NCBI GenBank assembly: GCA_039105265.1 | Contig: JAPFFF010000016.1 | Location: 62,001 to 126,000, forward strand | Direction of reading: 5' to 3' | Source: Tritrichomonas musculus | Lineage: Eukaryota > Parabasalia > Tritrichomonadida > Tritrichomonadidae | Length of the DNA stretch: 64,000 nucleotides | In this document: piece by piece, positions 9,977 through 20,393 of the stretch | Layout of the letters: each line of letters starts with the position of its first letter | Position numbering within the stretch: position 1 is the first letter of the stretch | Position numbers and translations under genes: made by a program | Notes under the pieces: model-generated | What the model was told of the DNA's origin: nothing | The model's input: the letters and a program-made list of their open reading frames with translations, nothing else | Databases searched by the model: none

Positions 9977-10512
9977 GGTTTATTAATATTTTTCTTGAAA
10001 GGAAAAAATAAACAATATTCTTTTAATGATTGTTAAAAATCCCAGGTCATTCGATTTATTTTAACAATCAACATCTCTCAAAGCATTCAATGATTTCAAA
10101 TTAGCGTGAATGAAGATGAATGAATTACAAACACGTCTAATAACATAGCAGCCAAGATTTTAATCAAAATCATACAATGAAATTGAATGGCAAAGTGAAA
10201 CGTCTATTTCAAATGAACTTTTTGAATCAATCGATGAATTCATCCAAATTGATCATTTATTTGAAATGGAGCAATTAATAGGATATTTTATATAACAGTT
10301 TGGACGTTTCAATAGATCATGTTTCCAGTGTTTGAAAAAAACATAAACAATTCCAAGTCACATTACAGTAAATCAAATATATTTTAGTGATTAAATACGC
10401 AAATTTAAATTCTTGGAACAAAAAAACTCAATATTAAATTCAGTTGTACTTGAGTTTATAACATGTTTTGCAAATAAAAGCATTATATTTAATTTAATTC
10501 AATTAATTATTT
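9977..10512. other. Intergenic region
   Basis: AT-rich spacer between the TTAA element and the ankyrin gene end. Sequence around 10060-10340 is somewhat less AT-biased and could be an old coding remnant, but I could not assign it. Confidence 0.4.
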
Positions 10513-11409
10513 TTATTCAGGAAATAAATTTGGCAAATTGTCATGAAAAACTTTTTTAATTTCTCTATTTCGAATTCCCTTGACATAGTTTTCTATTGTC
10601 ATGTTTCTCTTGGAAAGAATTGAATCAACACTTGCACCATGTTTCAATAAGCAATCAATTACTTGAGCATTTGGATATATTGTTATCAAAAAGTCACCAA
10701 GAACAGAGTTTCCGTCCTGAGTAATATTTGCATCGAAGCCATAATCAAAGAACAAGTTCATCAATTTCACATTAACTGATTTAATGTGTGACAAGAAATG
10801 AAAACCACTTTTTCCCTTATCATTTAATTTGTTTACATCAATTCCTTTTATTAGAGCTTTTTCAGCCACTTCAAAATCGCCCAATTCACAAATCCAATGA
10901 ACAGCGAAATTGCCTTTAAAGGGTTTATTCAATTCATCGCTTGAAATGTGATCAATCAATAATTTGGCAAATTTAACATTACATTTGCAGGCTTCTGCAA
11001 AACTAGAAACAGAGACTTCTTCTCCATTTTCAATTAAAATTTTGAGTATTTCTTCGTTATGGTTTAATATGGCTTTTTTAAGAAGAGATCCCTTTTCATC
11101 AGGTTTTTCTTTACATCCTCTTTTCAACAGTTCTTTAAAGATGTCAATACTATGAACACCAATTGGTATCTCTAAAAGATTGTCCTGTACATTTTCAGGC
11201 GAATTTGGATCGGCTCCATGGTTCAACAGAAAGTAAAAAGAATTAATATCTGAGTTTTTTATTGACATATAAAGTGCAGAGTGTCTTTGAGTTTCTACTT
11301 GATCAACTTTTTCAATAGAACAATCATTGACTATTGAATTATCAATATTATATAAATATTCAATCATTTCTATATTCCCTTTCCAAACAGCATAAATAAA
11401 TGTTGTCAT
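10513..11409 (-). CDS. Ankyrin-repeat block (C-terminal part of a DUF3447/ankyrin gene)
   Basis: 298 residues made almost entirely of ankyrin repeats, e.g. RHSALYMSIKNSDINSFYFL, NFAVHWICELGDFEVAEKAL and GKSGFHFLSHIKSVNVKLMN, about eight units. Ankyrin repeats mediate protein binding. The frame begins at an ATG embedded in the first repeat (TTFIYAVWKGNIEMIEYLYN). It lies downstream of degenerate ankyrin units on the same strand and a DUF3447 gene, so it may be the intact remainder of a larger gene rather than an independent one. Whether it is expressed alone is unknown; no initiator motif was recognised. Confidence 0.65.
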   Translation of the reverse strand: MTTFIYAVWKGNIEMIEYLYNIDNSIVNDCSIEKVDQVETQRHSALYMSIKNSDINSFYFLLNHGADPNSPENVQDNLLEIPIGVHSIDIFKELLKRGCKEKPDEKGSLLKKAILNHNEEILKILIENGEEVSVSSFAEACKCNVKFAKLLIDHISSDELNKPFKGNFAVHWICELGDFEVAEKALIKGIDVNKLNDKGKSGFHFLSHIKSVNVKLMNLFFDYGFDANITQDGNSVLGDFLITIYPNAQVIDCLLKHGASVDSILSKRNMTIENYVKGIRNREIKKVFHDNLPNLFPE

Positions 11410-11467
11410 ATTAAAAAAAAATATTTTTGTTAGGTAATTTCATTTAAATAATAATAATTCCTGAATT

Positions 11468-13580
11468 TCATTTAAATAACAAAATTGTAATTAATTCATT
11501 TGAAGATCTGTTATTTAAATTATATATTAAAATGTGAAAGAAAGTTATTTTTTCATTCATATCAAAATCTTGTCTACTTGTTAAAATTCGAATTAGTTCT
11601 AGATTATTTTGCTCAATTGCTTGATGAATTGGAGCTTTATTAAAACAAATAAATATAATTTCGGATGGAACCAGTTCATTTTTCAAATATATAACAAAGA
11701 ACTTCTTCATTTAAAATAGCAATTTTCAAATATTATGAAAAAAATATTTTGAAAAAAATATAATTACAAACGTTTTAAATTAAAATTGATCTTTCATTGA
11801 TATTTATATTACTTTGCTCTAATAAAAGATGAACAATATCTAAACTTTTGTTTTCCATTGCTAAATACAATGGTGTTACATTTAACTTTTAAATTTTAAT
11901 GTTTGAAATCGTATCAAAATAGAAAAAAATGGAATTACTTCAAGTGATTGACCATATTTATTAAAATAAAAAAATAGAAATTCTATAAATAAAATATTGA
12001 TTTTTAAATGTAATAAAAACAGAATTGAATTGGAATAAAATTAAAACAATAAATCAAAAAATTCTTGTTTTGATATTCACATCAATATCTGGTCTTTCTA
12101 AGAAAAGTTTTACTAAATCAATATCTCTTTCTTTAATAGCTAGATGCAAAACAGTTGAATTAAAAATAAATTTAGAATTTCATGAAATTTTCTTAATGAA
12201 AACTGAATTAAAAAGATTTCTAATTTGAAATTATATTAAAAAAGTTTTTTGTCGATGAATATAATTAAAAATTAGAAAAGCAAGAATTGGTCGTGATTTG
12301 TGATAAATACGATAAGAATATTATATGTGGAATGATATTTAAAACAACTTTAAAAATTTCATAAAACAAAAATTTTATTTGCAATTGTAAACTTGAAATT
12401 AAAAGCCAGACCACTTTTTTTTTCATTCAATTATTTTGGCATAACAATATTTTATTTCAAATTTAAATTATATAACTTTTTTTTTTCAATTTTCTTAAAA
12501 AGCCAAATATAATCATAAAAATTTTAATTTAAAAAAATATATTTATCACATTATTTTAAAACTATTTATAATTCATAATGGATTAAAATATTCCCATATA
12601 TCTAAAATTTATAGATATAAATAAAAACAATTTTTATATTTTAAATTAAAATAAGATATTTAACATTTAATAAAAAATACTTTTTATTAATTAATTTGTG
12701 TATTGAAACTTTATCAAAAATTAAGATCCTCATAATATCTTACCAACCTTCTTTATCTCTTTCAAACTTTCAACAACAATATATACATCACAATCTTTAT
12801 TAAATAATACTTCTTTAGTATATAACTCTTTTTTACTACTTCTTTTCAACACGATTATTCTTATCTTACTCAATAAACTTCATTAAGCTAAAATCAGAAG
12901 CGCCATTTTACACCGCATGTTTTATTAAACAAAACTTCTTCATATCGTAACTCATTTCTACAACTTTTTATACTTCCAAAATTATTTCTCATCACGCCTT
13001 ACAAGCTTCCTCAGACATAATCAACAGCGCTATATACATCACAATCTTTATTAAATAATACTTCTTTACGTTATAAGTCATTTCCACTACTCCTTTTTTA
13101 GTATATCTTAAAATTATCTTACTCAACAAACTTCCTCAGACAAAATCAGAAACGCCATTTTACACCGCATGTTTTATTAGACATTAGCTAAATATCTCAG
13201 CAAATAATTTTCTTTAATAAAAGATATTTTTACATAATTAAATTTTTTAAGTATTGAAAATTTATAAATTGAAGGAAATTAAAACTCAGACCATATTTTG
13301 AAAGCAAACGCGATGTAACGATCAAAAATTGAGATATAAAAAATTTTAACGATCATGTAAAGTATTTAAATTATATTCAAATAGTGGTCTGACTTTTCGG
13401 TCCCAGTTTATTTAATAAAAAAATGAAATGAAAAGTATTGGGATTGAGAATGATATTGAAAAATTGAAACAAAAATTATTTTATCATTAATATCAATGTT
13501 TGGATATTTTAATAAATATTTAACCAATTCTAGATCATTGTTTTTGCAGGCAAAGTATAAAAGAGATTGATGAAAATATC
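11468..13580 (-). pseudogene. Decayed ankyrin-repeat units separated by AT-rich spacers
   Basis: Four isolated ankyrin units lie in gene order on the minus strand. They are near 13481-13580 (LYFACKNNDLELVKYLLKYP), 12060-12170 (LHLAIKERDIDLVKLFLERP), 11790-11890 (TPLYLAMENKSLDIVHLLLE) and 11560-11660 (APIHQAIEQNNLELIRILTS). Each ends with a DI(D/N)xN-type turn and is followed by about 100-1200 bp of AT-rich DNA with stops in all frames. In trichomonad ankyrin proteins, units are often joined by Phe/Ile/Lys-rich linkers; here the linkers appear to have decayed. No trichomonad-type intron signals were recognised, so pseudogene decay is preferred over splicing. Confidence 0.6.
12773..13190. repeat. 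About 125-bp tandem repeat, 3.3 copies
   Basis: Units begin with a tatatacatcacaatct or attttacaccgcatgt variant, then share tttattaaa, acttctt, a ca(t)ttcta-type core and cttcctcagac. Copies start near 12773, 12900, 13025 and 13150. The region is richer in C on the plus strand than its surroundings, so it may descend from a coding repeat, but frames are broken and no family was recognised. Confidence 0.65.
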
Positions 13581-13639
13581 AAAATAATTTCATAAATAAA
13601 ACAGTTGTTTGAAATTTTAACAATAAAAAAAAACTTTAA

Positions 13640-13932
13640 TGAAATTTCATGAAAAAAATGCAAATATTAAACTACATCAGAAAAAAAATAAAATTTCATT
13701 CAAAAACTAAAAATGTGGAATTTTATTTGTTAAATATTGAAAAAGTGAAATTCCATTCAAAAACTAAAAATATGGAATTTTATTTGTTAAATATTGAAAA
13801 AGAGAAATTTCATTCAAAAACTAAAAATGTGGAATTTTATTTGTTAAATATTGAAAAAGTGAAATTTCATTCATAAACTAAAAATGTGGAATTTTATTTG
13901 TTAAATATTGAAAAAGTGAAATTTCATTCAAA
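13640..13932. repeat. 57-bp tandem repeat, about 4.5-5 copies, overlapping a gene end
   Basis: The period is exactly 57 bp (for example ttcatt at 13695 and ttccatt at 13751). On the minus strand the unit encodes FLNEISLFQYLTNKIPHF plus a TAG stop. The first unit is the last 18 codons and stop of the DUF3447 gene; the remaining units lie behind that stop. The 19-codon period keeps frame, so each copy repeats the stop. Confidence 0.9.
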
Positions 13933-15098
13933 TTTATATATTTTAAAATTATAAAGTGAGCATTTATATCAATAGTTAAGTTCTTATCCTTCAAAATATT
14001 AAGAAGAGATGAACGATGTCCATATTTGTAAAATACTGAAGGCAAAGAATTATTTTTTACAAATTCATTCAAAGATTGATAACTCAAAAAGTCCGACAGC
14101 CCTGAAAAATTTGAATGCTTGATGAAGTGATCATAAAAATAAGAATAATTTTCTTCTTGATCTTGGAAATTAAAGAGAAAATATTTCATTAAATCATTAT
14201 GATGACATTTAATTGATTCAATTATTAATGATGATAGGTCCTCAATTTCAGCATTCAATGACTCGAGAAGGTGAATCATTTTCAGACTGTTTGAATGAAT
14301 TGCACAAAGCCACAATGAGTTATTTATTACTGGATTTTCTTTATAATTTATATAATTGAAAATTTTTATAGATCCATAAAAGGCAGCATACTCAATTAAA
14401 GACGGTTTTCGGTCATAAAAAAACGGATTTGTTTCATAAATTGAAAAATCAATTGTTTCTGATAAAGAATGATTTGTCTCGTTAATATAAATGACGAATT
14501 CTTTGATTGAATCATTTCGAATCAATTGATACATATATTGATCATTATTCTCGCCACTTTTTCTATCGTCTTCAATTATTTTTTGATTATTTTTTTTAAA
14601 ATCAGCAATTGCTTTTTTTATCCCATAATCAGTGCATTTTCCTGTATAATTTTCAAATTCTGGTAGAAAATACAACATTTGTTCTTCAAAGCCATATTCA
14701 CAACTTTTTAAAAAATAATTAAACATTGATTCATTTGGAACAATGAACCCATTTTCATATAGAAAGAGAAGAATTCGTTTGCTGATCTTGAAGATTTCGA
14801 AAAGTTCATTACTATCGAAATAATTAAGGATTTCATTTCGATTTTGCAATAGAATTTTTTCAATTTTGACGAAAAAATCTTTTGTACGATAATGGTTAGC
14901 AGATATATTTGAAATTATACGAAGGATTTCTCCAAATTCATTTTTATTTTGGCTAATTCTCTGTTGTTCTAAATAAGATATTAAAATTTGGAAGTTATTT
15001 TCATTGAATTCTTGATTTTCTATAAAATCAAGTATTTTCTCTTGTACATTCTTATTTTTTTCAAAAATTTTTTGAAAAGCTGTAATTGGATCCATCAT
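13878..15098 (-). CDS. DUF3447/ankyrin-like protein (N-terminal module)
   Basis: 406 residues from MMDPITAFQKIFEKNKNV. The N-terminal 170 residues are an all-helical region typical of the trichomonad and amoebal DUF3447 family: an LQEKILDFIE-like start, ISYLEQQRIS, and FKISKRILLFLYENGFI. Degenerate ankyrin units follow (SLIEYAAFYGSIKIFNYINY; LWLCAIHSNSLKMIHLLESL). These proteins are a very large, poorly characterised family in trichomonads and presumably act as scaffolds. The C terminus ends inside a 57-bp tandem repeat carrying the stop. Further ankyrin units downstream on the same strand suggest that the original protein was longer. ATG at 15098 is well placed; a TTAA element begins 66 bp upstream. 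Confidence 0.75.
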   Translation of the reverse strand: MMDPITAFQKIFEKNKNVQEKILDFIENQEFNENNFQILISYLEQQRISQNKNEFGEILRIISNISANHYRTKDFFVKIEKILLQNRNEILNYFDSNELFEIFKISKRILLFLYENGFIVPNESMFNYFLKSCEYGFEEQMLYFLPEFENYTGKCTDYGIKKAIADFKKNNQKIIEDDRKSGENNDQYMYQLIRNDSIKEFVIYINETNHSLSETIDFSIYETNPFFYDRKPSLIEYAAFYGSIKIFNYINYKENPVINNSLWLCAIHSNSLKMIHLLESLNAEIEDLSSLIIESIKCHHNDLMKYFLFNFQDQEENYSYFYDHFIKHSNFSGLSDFLSYQSLNEFVKNNSLPSVFYKYGHRSSLLNILKDKNLTIDINAHFIILKYINLNEISLFQYLTNKIPHF

Positions 15099-15163
15099 GT
15101 TAAAAAATAAATTTTGACATAATTTAAAAAGTTGATTTTGATATAATTTAAAAAGTTGATATT

Positions 15164-15999
15164 TTAAGGGGGTTTGATCACTTTTTTCTGTTAAAATATC
15201 TCAAAGAAAAAGAAATATTAACTAAAACAAATAGTAAAATTTAAAACTACAAAATAATATATAAATGAGAAAATGAAAAAAATTTAAAAAACAAAAGTAA
15301 ATCATGTTATTGCATCATAATTTATTCGATATAATTTGGCATGTTTTATTGAATAATTTCATTAAGTAAATACTAAAAATACTTTTTACTGCAATAATTT
15401 AAAAAAATCAAGTTCATATTAGAAAATATGTTTCAATTACTAAAGAAATATCTGTTTAAATTAACCTATTGATCCGCTTATCCATACATAAAATAAATTT
15501 AAAATCATCCTATCAGCTTTTGACAAAGGGTTTTAAGGTTTAAAGATCAATTTTACGTAATGAGAATTATATAATTTTGACTCTTTAAATAGAGAGATTA
15601 GTAAAAATCAATAGCAGTTTGTTCAAGAAATTTTTTTTGAAAACCTGTATCGAAAGAATTAAAGAGACCTGAAAATGAACTTTTTTTTTGGTGACCCGAA
15701 AAACGAAAAAAATAAAAATAAACTTTACAAATTCCCACAATTTTTGATGGAACGATCATCTTTTTTGAGAGAAATCACGAAAAAATTGAATTTTATCAAA
15801 TTTGAATAAAAAGGTCATTTTTTGAATTAAAAGGTTAAAAAATAAAATACGATTTTCTTAAGCCATATTCATTTTAAAACTACTTGAACAAATTTATTGT
15901 TTTCTTTATTGAAAATATATTATTTATTATTATTTTCTACTTATGAAGTTACGTATTTATCTTTTTTTAAGCCTTCAAAATATCCGCTATACCCCTTAA
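15164..15999. mobile_element. 836-bp internally deleted copy of the TTAA-GGGGG element
   Basis: Bounded by TTAAGGGGGTTTGATCACTT at 15164 and ACCCCTTAA ending at 15999. It is the inverted, nearly identical counterpart (visually above 90 percent) of 47942-49190 but lacks about 410 bp of interior, corresponding to 48372-48782 of the long copy. No coding capacity. The short terminal inverted repeat (TTAAGGGG) and TTAA flanks indicate a DNA transposon of piggyBac or Kolobok type (inference). Confidence 0.85.
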
Positions 16000-17482
16000 A
16001 AGAGGCATGTCAACCAAAATTCTACTCGATAAATTTTTTTGAAAATGATAATATAAGATTTAAATGATGTATATTAAAACTTTTCCTCTTGAGCAAACGA
16101 AAACTTCTATACAGTTTTTAGTTTTCATTCAAATCATCATTTTTAACTCAATATCTTCAATTCAAAAAGTAGAGGTATTCAAATTTGATTTATTGAAAAA
16201 TGAATTCTCTTTCATTTTTGATAAGATCATGATTGAATACCATTTCAATTTGAGAGATGGTTAATTGAATATTCTTTCAATTTGAGAAGAATAAATAAGT
16301 TTTATTTATAACTTGGAAATTGAATTATCAAAAATTTATTTTATGATATAAATATTCTTAGATATTAATTATAAATTTATAAAAGTAATTATATTTGCAT
16401 ATCACAAAAAATTTAAAACTAATATTTTAAAATATTTTATTTTGATTTTATAAAGTAGGTAAAATCATTATTTGATTTTTAATAAAGAAGTATATAATTT
16501 TTATTAATCAACAAAATAAATTTCTGCTCTAATATTCTCAAATATTTATATAAAATATAATTATTTGAAAAAGTTCGATCGGTAAAAATAAAAAATGATT
16601 TATTTCAAAATTTTTTTTATATAATTTTAAAGTAAAATGAAATGAATTTATAATAAGTTCTATAAATCCTCTAAAAATCATATTTTGAGCACTAATTATA
16701 AAGAAAAGGAATAAACCCCCTAACTTTTTCAACAACCCCCTAACTTTTTTTGACCATTTTTCCCTCTCAAATTAGCCTTTTTTGATGGCAAAAAGTACTT
16801 TCTTTTGAATTTAAATTTAAATATGGAAAAAAGTTAGGGGTTTTTGTAAAGTTAAAATCAGGGCTTCTAAATTATAATACATAAATAATATTGAATACAT
16901 TATTAAATATATTAAAATGAATGAATATTTATTGATCTATAAAAAGTTTTCTCTCAAATTTTAAAAAAGTTAGGGGGTTTTTTTATCGTTAGGGGGTTTT
17001 GAACTTTACTTTATTTTATTTTTTCAATGAACTATCAATTGAATTGAAAGTATAATATTAGTGTATATTGAAACGTATAAAAGAAAATCCCAATATAATT
17101 TTTAAAATGGCTGTTTTATTTTGATTAAAAAATGAAATATTATTAGTATCACAGAAATTTGAAAATAAGACGTTTTATATTTAGATATTTAAAGAACGTA
17201 TAGAGTAATCATAAAAACCATTAGTAATTTGTTAATATTATTAAGTTATAAATGTAAAGAATCTTGGATCTTATATTTCTATAGAGTGGATAAAATGAAA
17301 AATCAAAATTGATGTTTTTTACCTAAAAACTATAAATTTTTATTGTACAAACTAAATAATTGGATTTCAAAGATCATAAATACATTCTTCTTTTTTATAC
17401 TAATCTTTTATAATTGGACTTATCTTATTTTCTACTTTCACTTTTTGAGAGCTTTTTTTTGGTTGATATGCCTCTCCCTTAA
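15996..17482. mobile_element. Second TTAA-flanked element sharing a TTAA with its neighbour
   Basis: The left end TTAAAAGAGGCATGTCAACC (15996) and right-end complement TTAAGGGAGAGGCATATCAA (ending 17482) share AGAGGCAT-R-TCAACCAAAA as a terminal inverted repeat of about 18 nt next to TTAA. Its left TTAA is the right TTAA of the 15164-15999 element. The interior is AT-rich, has a 66-codon open frame at 16064 without homology that I recognise, and contains the TTAGGGGG inverted-repeat element. The boundary call depends on one repeat pair. Confidence 0.6.
16714..16997. repeat. Inverted array of GTTAGGGGGT motifs
   Basis: ACCCCCTAAC occurs twice at the left (about 16716 and 16735) with AACTTTTT following each. 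GTTAGGGG(G) occurs at about 16833, 16969 and 16988 on the right, giving an inverted arrangement around a 220-bp AT-rich core that includes a shared CTCTCAAATT segment. This looks like a small nested element with doubled ends. The motif resembles a telomere repeat only superficially. Confidence 0.65.
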
Positions 17483-18240
17483 AACAGGTAAAAAATCCAT
17501 TTAGAGGAAATATTATTAGCCCATTTCTCCAAATGACAATTGATCTTGAGCATGCTGTTATGATCAAAATCGATGGATTGGTGATTGGGATTGGGAAAAA
17601 AAAAAAAAATCAATTGTTTTACTGAATTTTACATTAAAGATAGCGAACTACGTCAATGTACTCCATTTTCCGTTGTTTGTGTGGCAGATATTACACGTCT
17701 TATCTTGTATCAGATCCTGAAAACTCGACCAAATTCCAACCTGCCAACTTTTCAAAAGATACATCATCTAAATTGCAATTTCCAATCATTCTTAACACAG
17801 AAAATGCAAGTCCAATTGTCATCTTTGGATCCAATCCATATTCTGCAGCGATCGACTGTAAAGGCGGAGTCATATTGATCAATAATGAAATAATCAAAAA
17901 GTAAAGGCAATATTTCTCCCAGAGAACGACAAAGCTGTCTATGTTGCCTTCTGTTGCTCAGATAATCTTCTATTTGTTCTCAGCGCCAGTGGAAAAGTTT
18001 TTTCTTCCAATAAGTGACAATTCCACTTTTTCAGTACTCACAGAATTTGAAGGTATTGAAATTTTCAGCATGAGCCGCGAATTCGCCTTTGGAATGAACT
18101 AGTGCTGCCAGGAAGGCGTCGGAAAGAAAGACGAGAAAATTGGAAAGTTCGTCGCTGTGAATGGGTTCGAGCAGTACAGAATTGTGAGCGCGTACAGCGG
18201 TGTTGTTCCCGAAAATATGGCAAACACTGTATTAAAGTTT
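17483..18240 (+). pseudogene. RCC1-repeat protein pseudogene fragment
   Basis: Discontinuous coding segments follow one another across frames: LRQCTPFSVVCV-like text, VACGYYHTSYL-like YYTSYLVSDPENS, then KAVYVAFCCSDNLLFVLSAS with GKVFFLP, and IGKFVAVNGFEQYRIVSAYS. The alternation of a G-x-x-Y/H-T/L-strand with S-x-G-x-V-F is the seven-bladed propeller signature of RCC1 repeats, and trichomonads have many RCC1-like proteins. There is no single open frame and no start; at least three frame breaks are needed. The fragment starts right at the end of a TTAA element, which may have truncated it. Confidence 0.5.
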
Positions 18241-18429
18241 TATTGATTTGTACTGCATGTTTGTTTAACTTTTGTTACGGAAATTTTCTAGAAAATTACA
18301 AATTGTTTATTATTTTTTTTTTTTTTATATATAAGTGAAAATTGCAGTTTTCAATTTTCAGCTATAAAAATAAAACGAGTGTAATAAATATGAATTATTA
18401 TAACAATTGCTTCATAACATATTTTTAGG

Positions 18430-18442
18430 AAAAAAAAAAAAA
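18430..18442 (-). terminator. RNA polymerase III terminator of tRNA-Asp
   Basis: A 13-nt A run on the plus strand, i.e. a T run immediately 3' of the tRNA on the minus strand, one base after the acceptor end. This is the standard Pol III stop signal. Confidence 0.85.
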
Positions 18443-18443
18443 C

Positions 18444-18513
18444 TCGCTGGCCGGGAATCGGACCCGGGTCACAGGAACGACAATCCTACATGATACCATT
18501 ACACTACCAGCGA
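18444..18513 (-). tRNA. tRNA-Asp (anticodon GUC)
   Basis: Cloverleaf on the minus strand: acceptor TCGCTGG/CCAGCGA, D arm with AATGGTAT loop, anticodon stem TAGGA/TCCTG with loop TTGTCGT (anticodon GTC), four-base variable loop, and T arm CCGGG-TCCGATT-CCCGG. All stems pair, with G-U pairs only at the D stem and the first anticodon-stem pair. There is no intron and no encoded CCA. The internal A and B boxes are intact. Confidence 0.95.
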
Positions 18514-18679
18514 AATCTATTGTGATCGAAATTCCTGTTTATTTTAGCAATCCAGAAATCAATTGCTAGATTGTCAAAATACTAATTTTATGACACCAGT
18601 AAAAAATAAAAAGTAATCAAAGCCATAAAATTAAAAATTTATTTTTTTTGTTTTTGGGTTTATCATCAAACCGAAATTT

Positions 18680-19330
18680 ATGACTATGCATTTGATGATT
18701 GTTATAAATTGAAACAAACTCTTCAAAATCATTTTCATTATCAGTTAAAAGATGAAACATTAAATCTTGCTGATTATAAAATCAGTGAAAGTTTAAAGGA
18801 AAAAAAAAAAAAAAAAGATTCGTATGTACACAAAGCAATAAATTAAAAAAACAGGAAAAGAAGTTGTCACTAAAAGTATTGATTCAAGAGAAGAATATGC
18901 TTATGCATTAACAAACATTGGAATTCCAGGTGTTGCCAAAATTTATTGTAATCTTGATCAACAGATATTATCATAAATTATCATCCATATGATTTTTTTT
19001 TTTTTTTTTTGATGACATCTATTTCATCATTGTTAGTGATTTATATATATGCTTAAGAATAATGATTGAATATGATATGAATTATTATGAGAATTTGAGT
19101 TGTGTAGATCTTGTCAATGATATTCAAAATACTTATGAAAATAATCAGGATAATAATGTATTTTTGAAGAAATCAGTTATTTTATATTTTTGAAAAAATC
19201 CAGATGAATCATTCAAAAGAAAAAGAAAATATGTATCTCAAAAAATGATTTCAAAAAGAAGAATAATTCGAATTATTTGAGATATATCAAAAAAAAAATA
19301 TTGATATGATATCTTATCAAAATTAATTAA
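18680..19330 (+). pseudogene. Unidentified decayed coding remnant
   Basis: Stretches of plausible coding text interrupted by stops and A or T runs: DCYKLKQTLQNHFHYQLKDE, KEVVTKSIDSREEYAYALTN, NIGIPGVAKIYCNLDQQ, and CVDLVNDIQNTYENNQDN followed by NPDESFKRKRKYVSQKM. Acidic/basic balance and hydrophobic spacing look protein-like, but I could not assign a family. No intact frame remains. Confidence 0.35.
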
Positions 19331-19900
19331 AATGATGAAAGTATTTTTTAAAAAAACTATAACTTTGATTTGATTATTACACGCATATATAAAATTAAAT
19401 TTTGAAAATTTGATTAAAAATCAAATCATTAATTTTGTAATTAAAAAAAAAAAGTTTTCATCTGTATAACCATAATTAGAAGTTTCAAATCATTAATTTT
19501 GAAATTAAAAAAAATTTTCATAACCATAATTATGGTTTTCATAATTTTATTTTATTAAAACTTCCAAAAATATAATTTTAAAATAATTTTGCATATTAGA
19601 AGAATACTGATTTGAATAATATCTCTTTTTTTTACAGGAACTCAAAATGGAAATATTGGTATTAATAAAAACTGTTTTTGAAAATTCAAACTGGAAATTT
19701 CATTCTTAATATATTTATGAACATTCAAAACGTCAAATTTATTCAGAGCTATATCTATGAATTTTTTTGAGAGATGTTTTCAAAAATTGAAAGAAAAAGT
19801 TTTGTAAATCCTTGATTCTTTATATATTTTATTTCCATTCTATTCAATATTTAATCAAAAAATTCTGATATCTTTTCTATTGTTTACAATTTGTATAATA
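19331..19900. other. AT-rich intergenic region
   Basis: Contains a short direct repeat of TTTCAAATCATTAATTTTG-like text at about 19420-19510 and two near-identical CATAATTATGG or CATAACCATAATT strings near 19470-19540. No coding or RNA gene recognised. Confidence 0.4.
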
Positions 19901-20119
19901 ATGTTTCAAAACGAAGGTCTTGCTGTTTTTGGATTATTTGTTTTTTGCTTTATGGCGCTAATTTTTATTTTAGTATTAATTTTTACATGTAAATGCAAGA
20001 GAGTTGTGATTGAAGACGCTCCATCTGAAAATAATCAAAATGAAGGATTTCTAGAAATAGGTAATATGGCAGATCCAAATCAAGCCCAAGATCAAAATCA
20101 AGCCCAAAACCAAATATAA
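19901..20119 (+). CDS. Small single-pass membrane protein, hypothetical
   Basis: 72 residues from the first in-frame ATG (19901). Residues about 8-30 (AVFGLFVFCFMALIFILVLI) form one transmembrane helix followed by CKCKR, a juxtamembrane Cys/basic motif that could be palmitoylated (inference). The tail is an N/Q/A-rich tract with repeated QNQAQ. No family recognised. The next gene downstream is also a membrane protein with a Cys cluster after its membrane segments, but no similarity is evident. Confidence 0.5.
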   Translation: MFQNEGLAVFGLFVFCFMALIFILVLIFTCKCKRVVIEDAPSENNQNEGFLEIGNMADPNQAQDQNQAQNQI

Positions 20120-20393
20120 ATAATTTTTATATTACTCAATAATATTATATTCTACAAAAAAAATAAAAAATAAAAAAATTTTATTTTATCTTTAAGTTTA
20201 ATTTTAAAATTGTACTTTCTTACCTTATTAATTAAGATTATAACTTTTTTTTTTTTTTTTTCCATTTTGTATTACAATTTAAAAATTATTAATTGAATTG
20301 AAAACTTTTTTTTTTTTTTTGAGAGGAATTGAATAAAGGATCGATATTTGTTTAAAATTTTTGAACAGTTCAAATAAAAACAGATCGCACTAA

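Noticed and set aside
13649-13876. Plus-strand frame of 19-residue repeats (KFHSKTKNVEFYLLNIEK)
   Set aside because: Product of the 57-bp tandem repeat; the minus-strand reading explains the unit as the end of the DUF3447 gene.
16714-16997. Interstitial telomere sequence
   Set aside because: GTTAGGGGG copies are few, inverted and separated, not a head-to-tail array; an element with repeated ends fits better.
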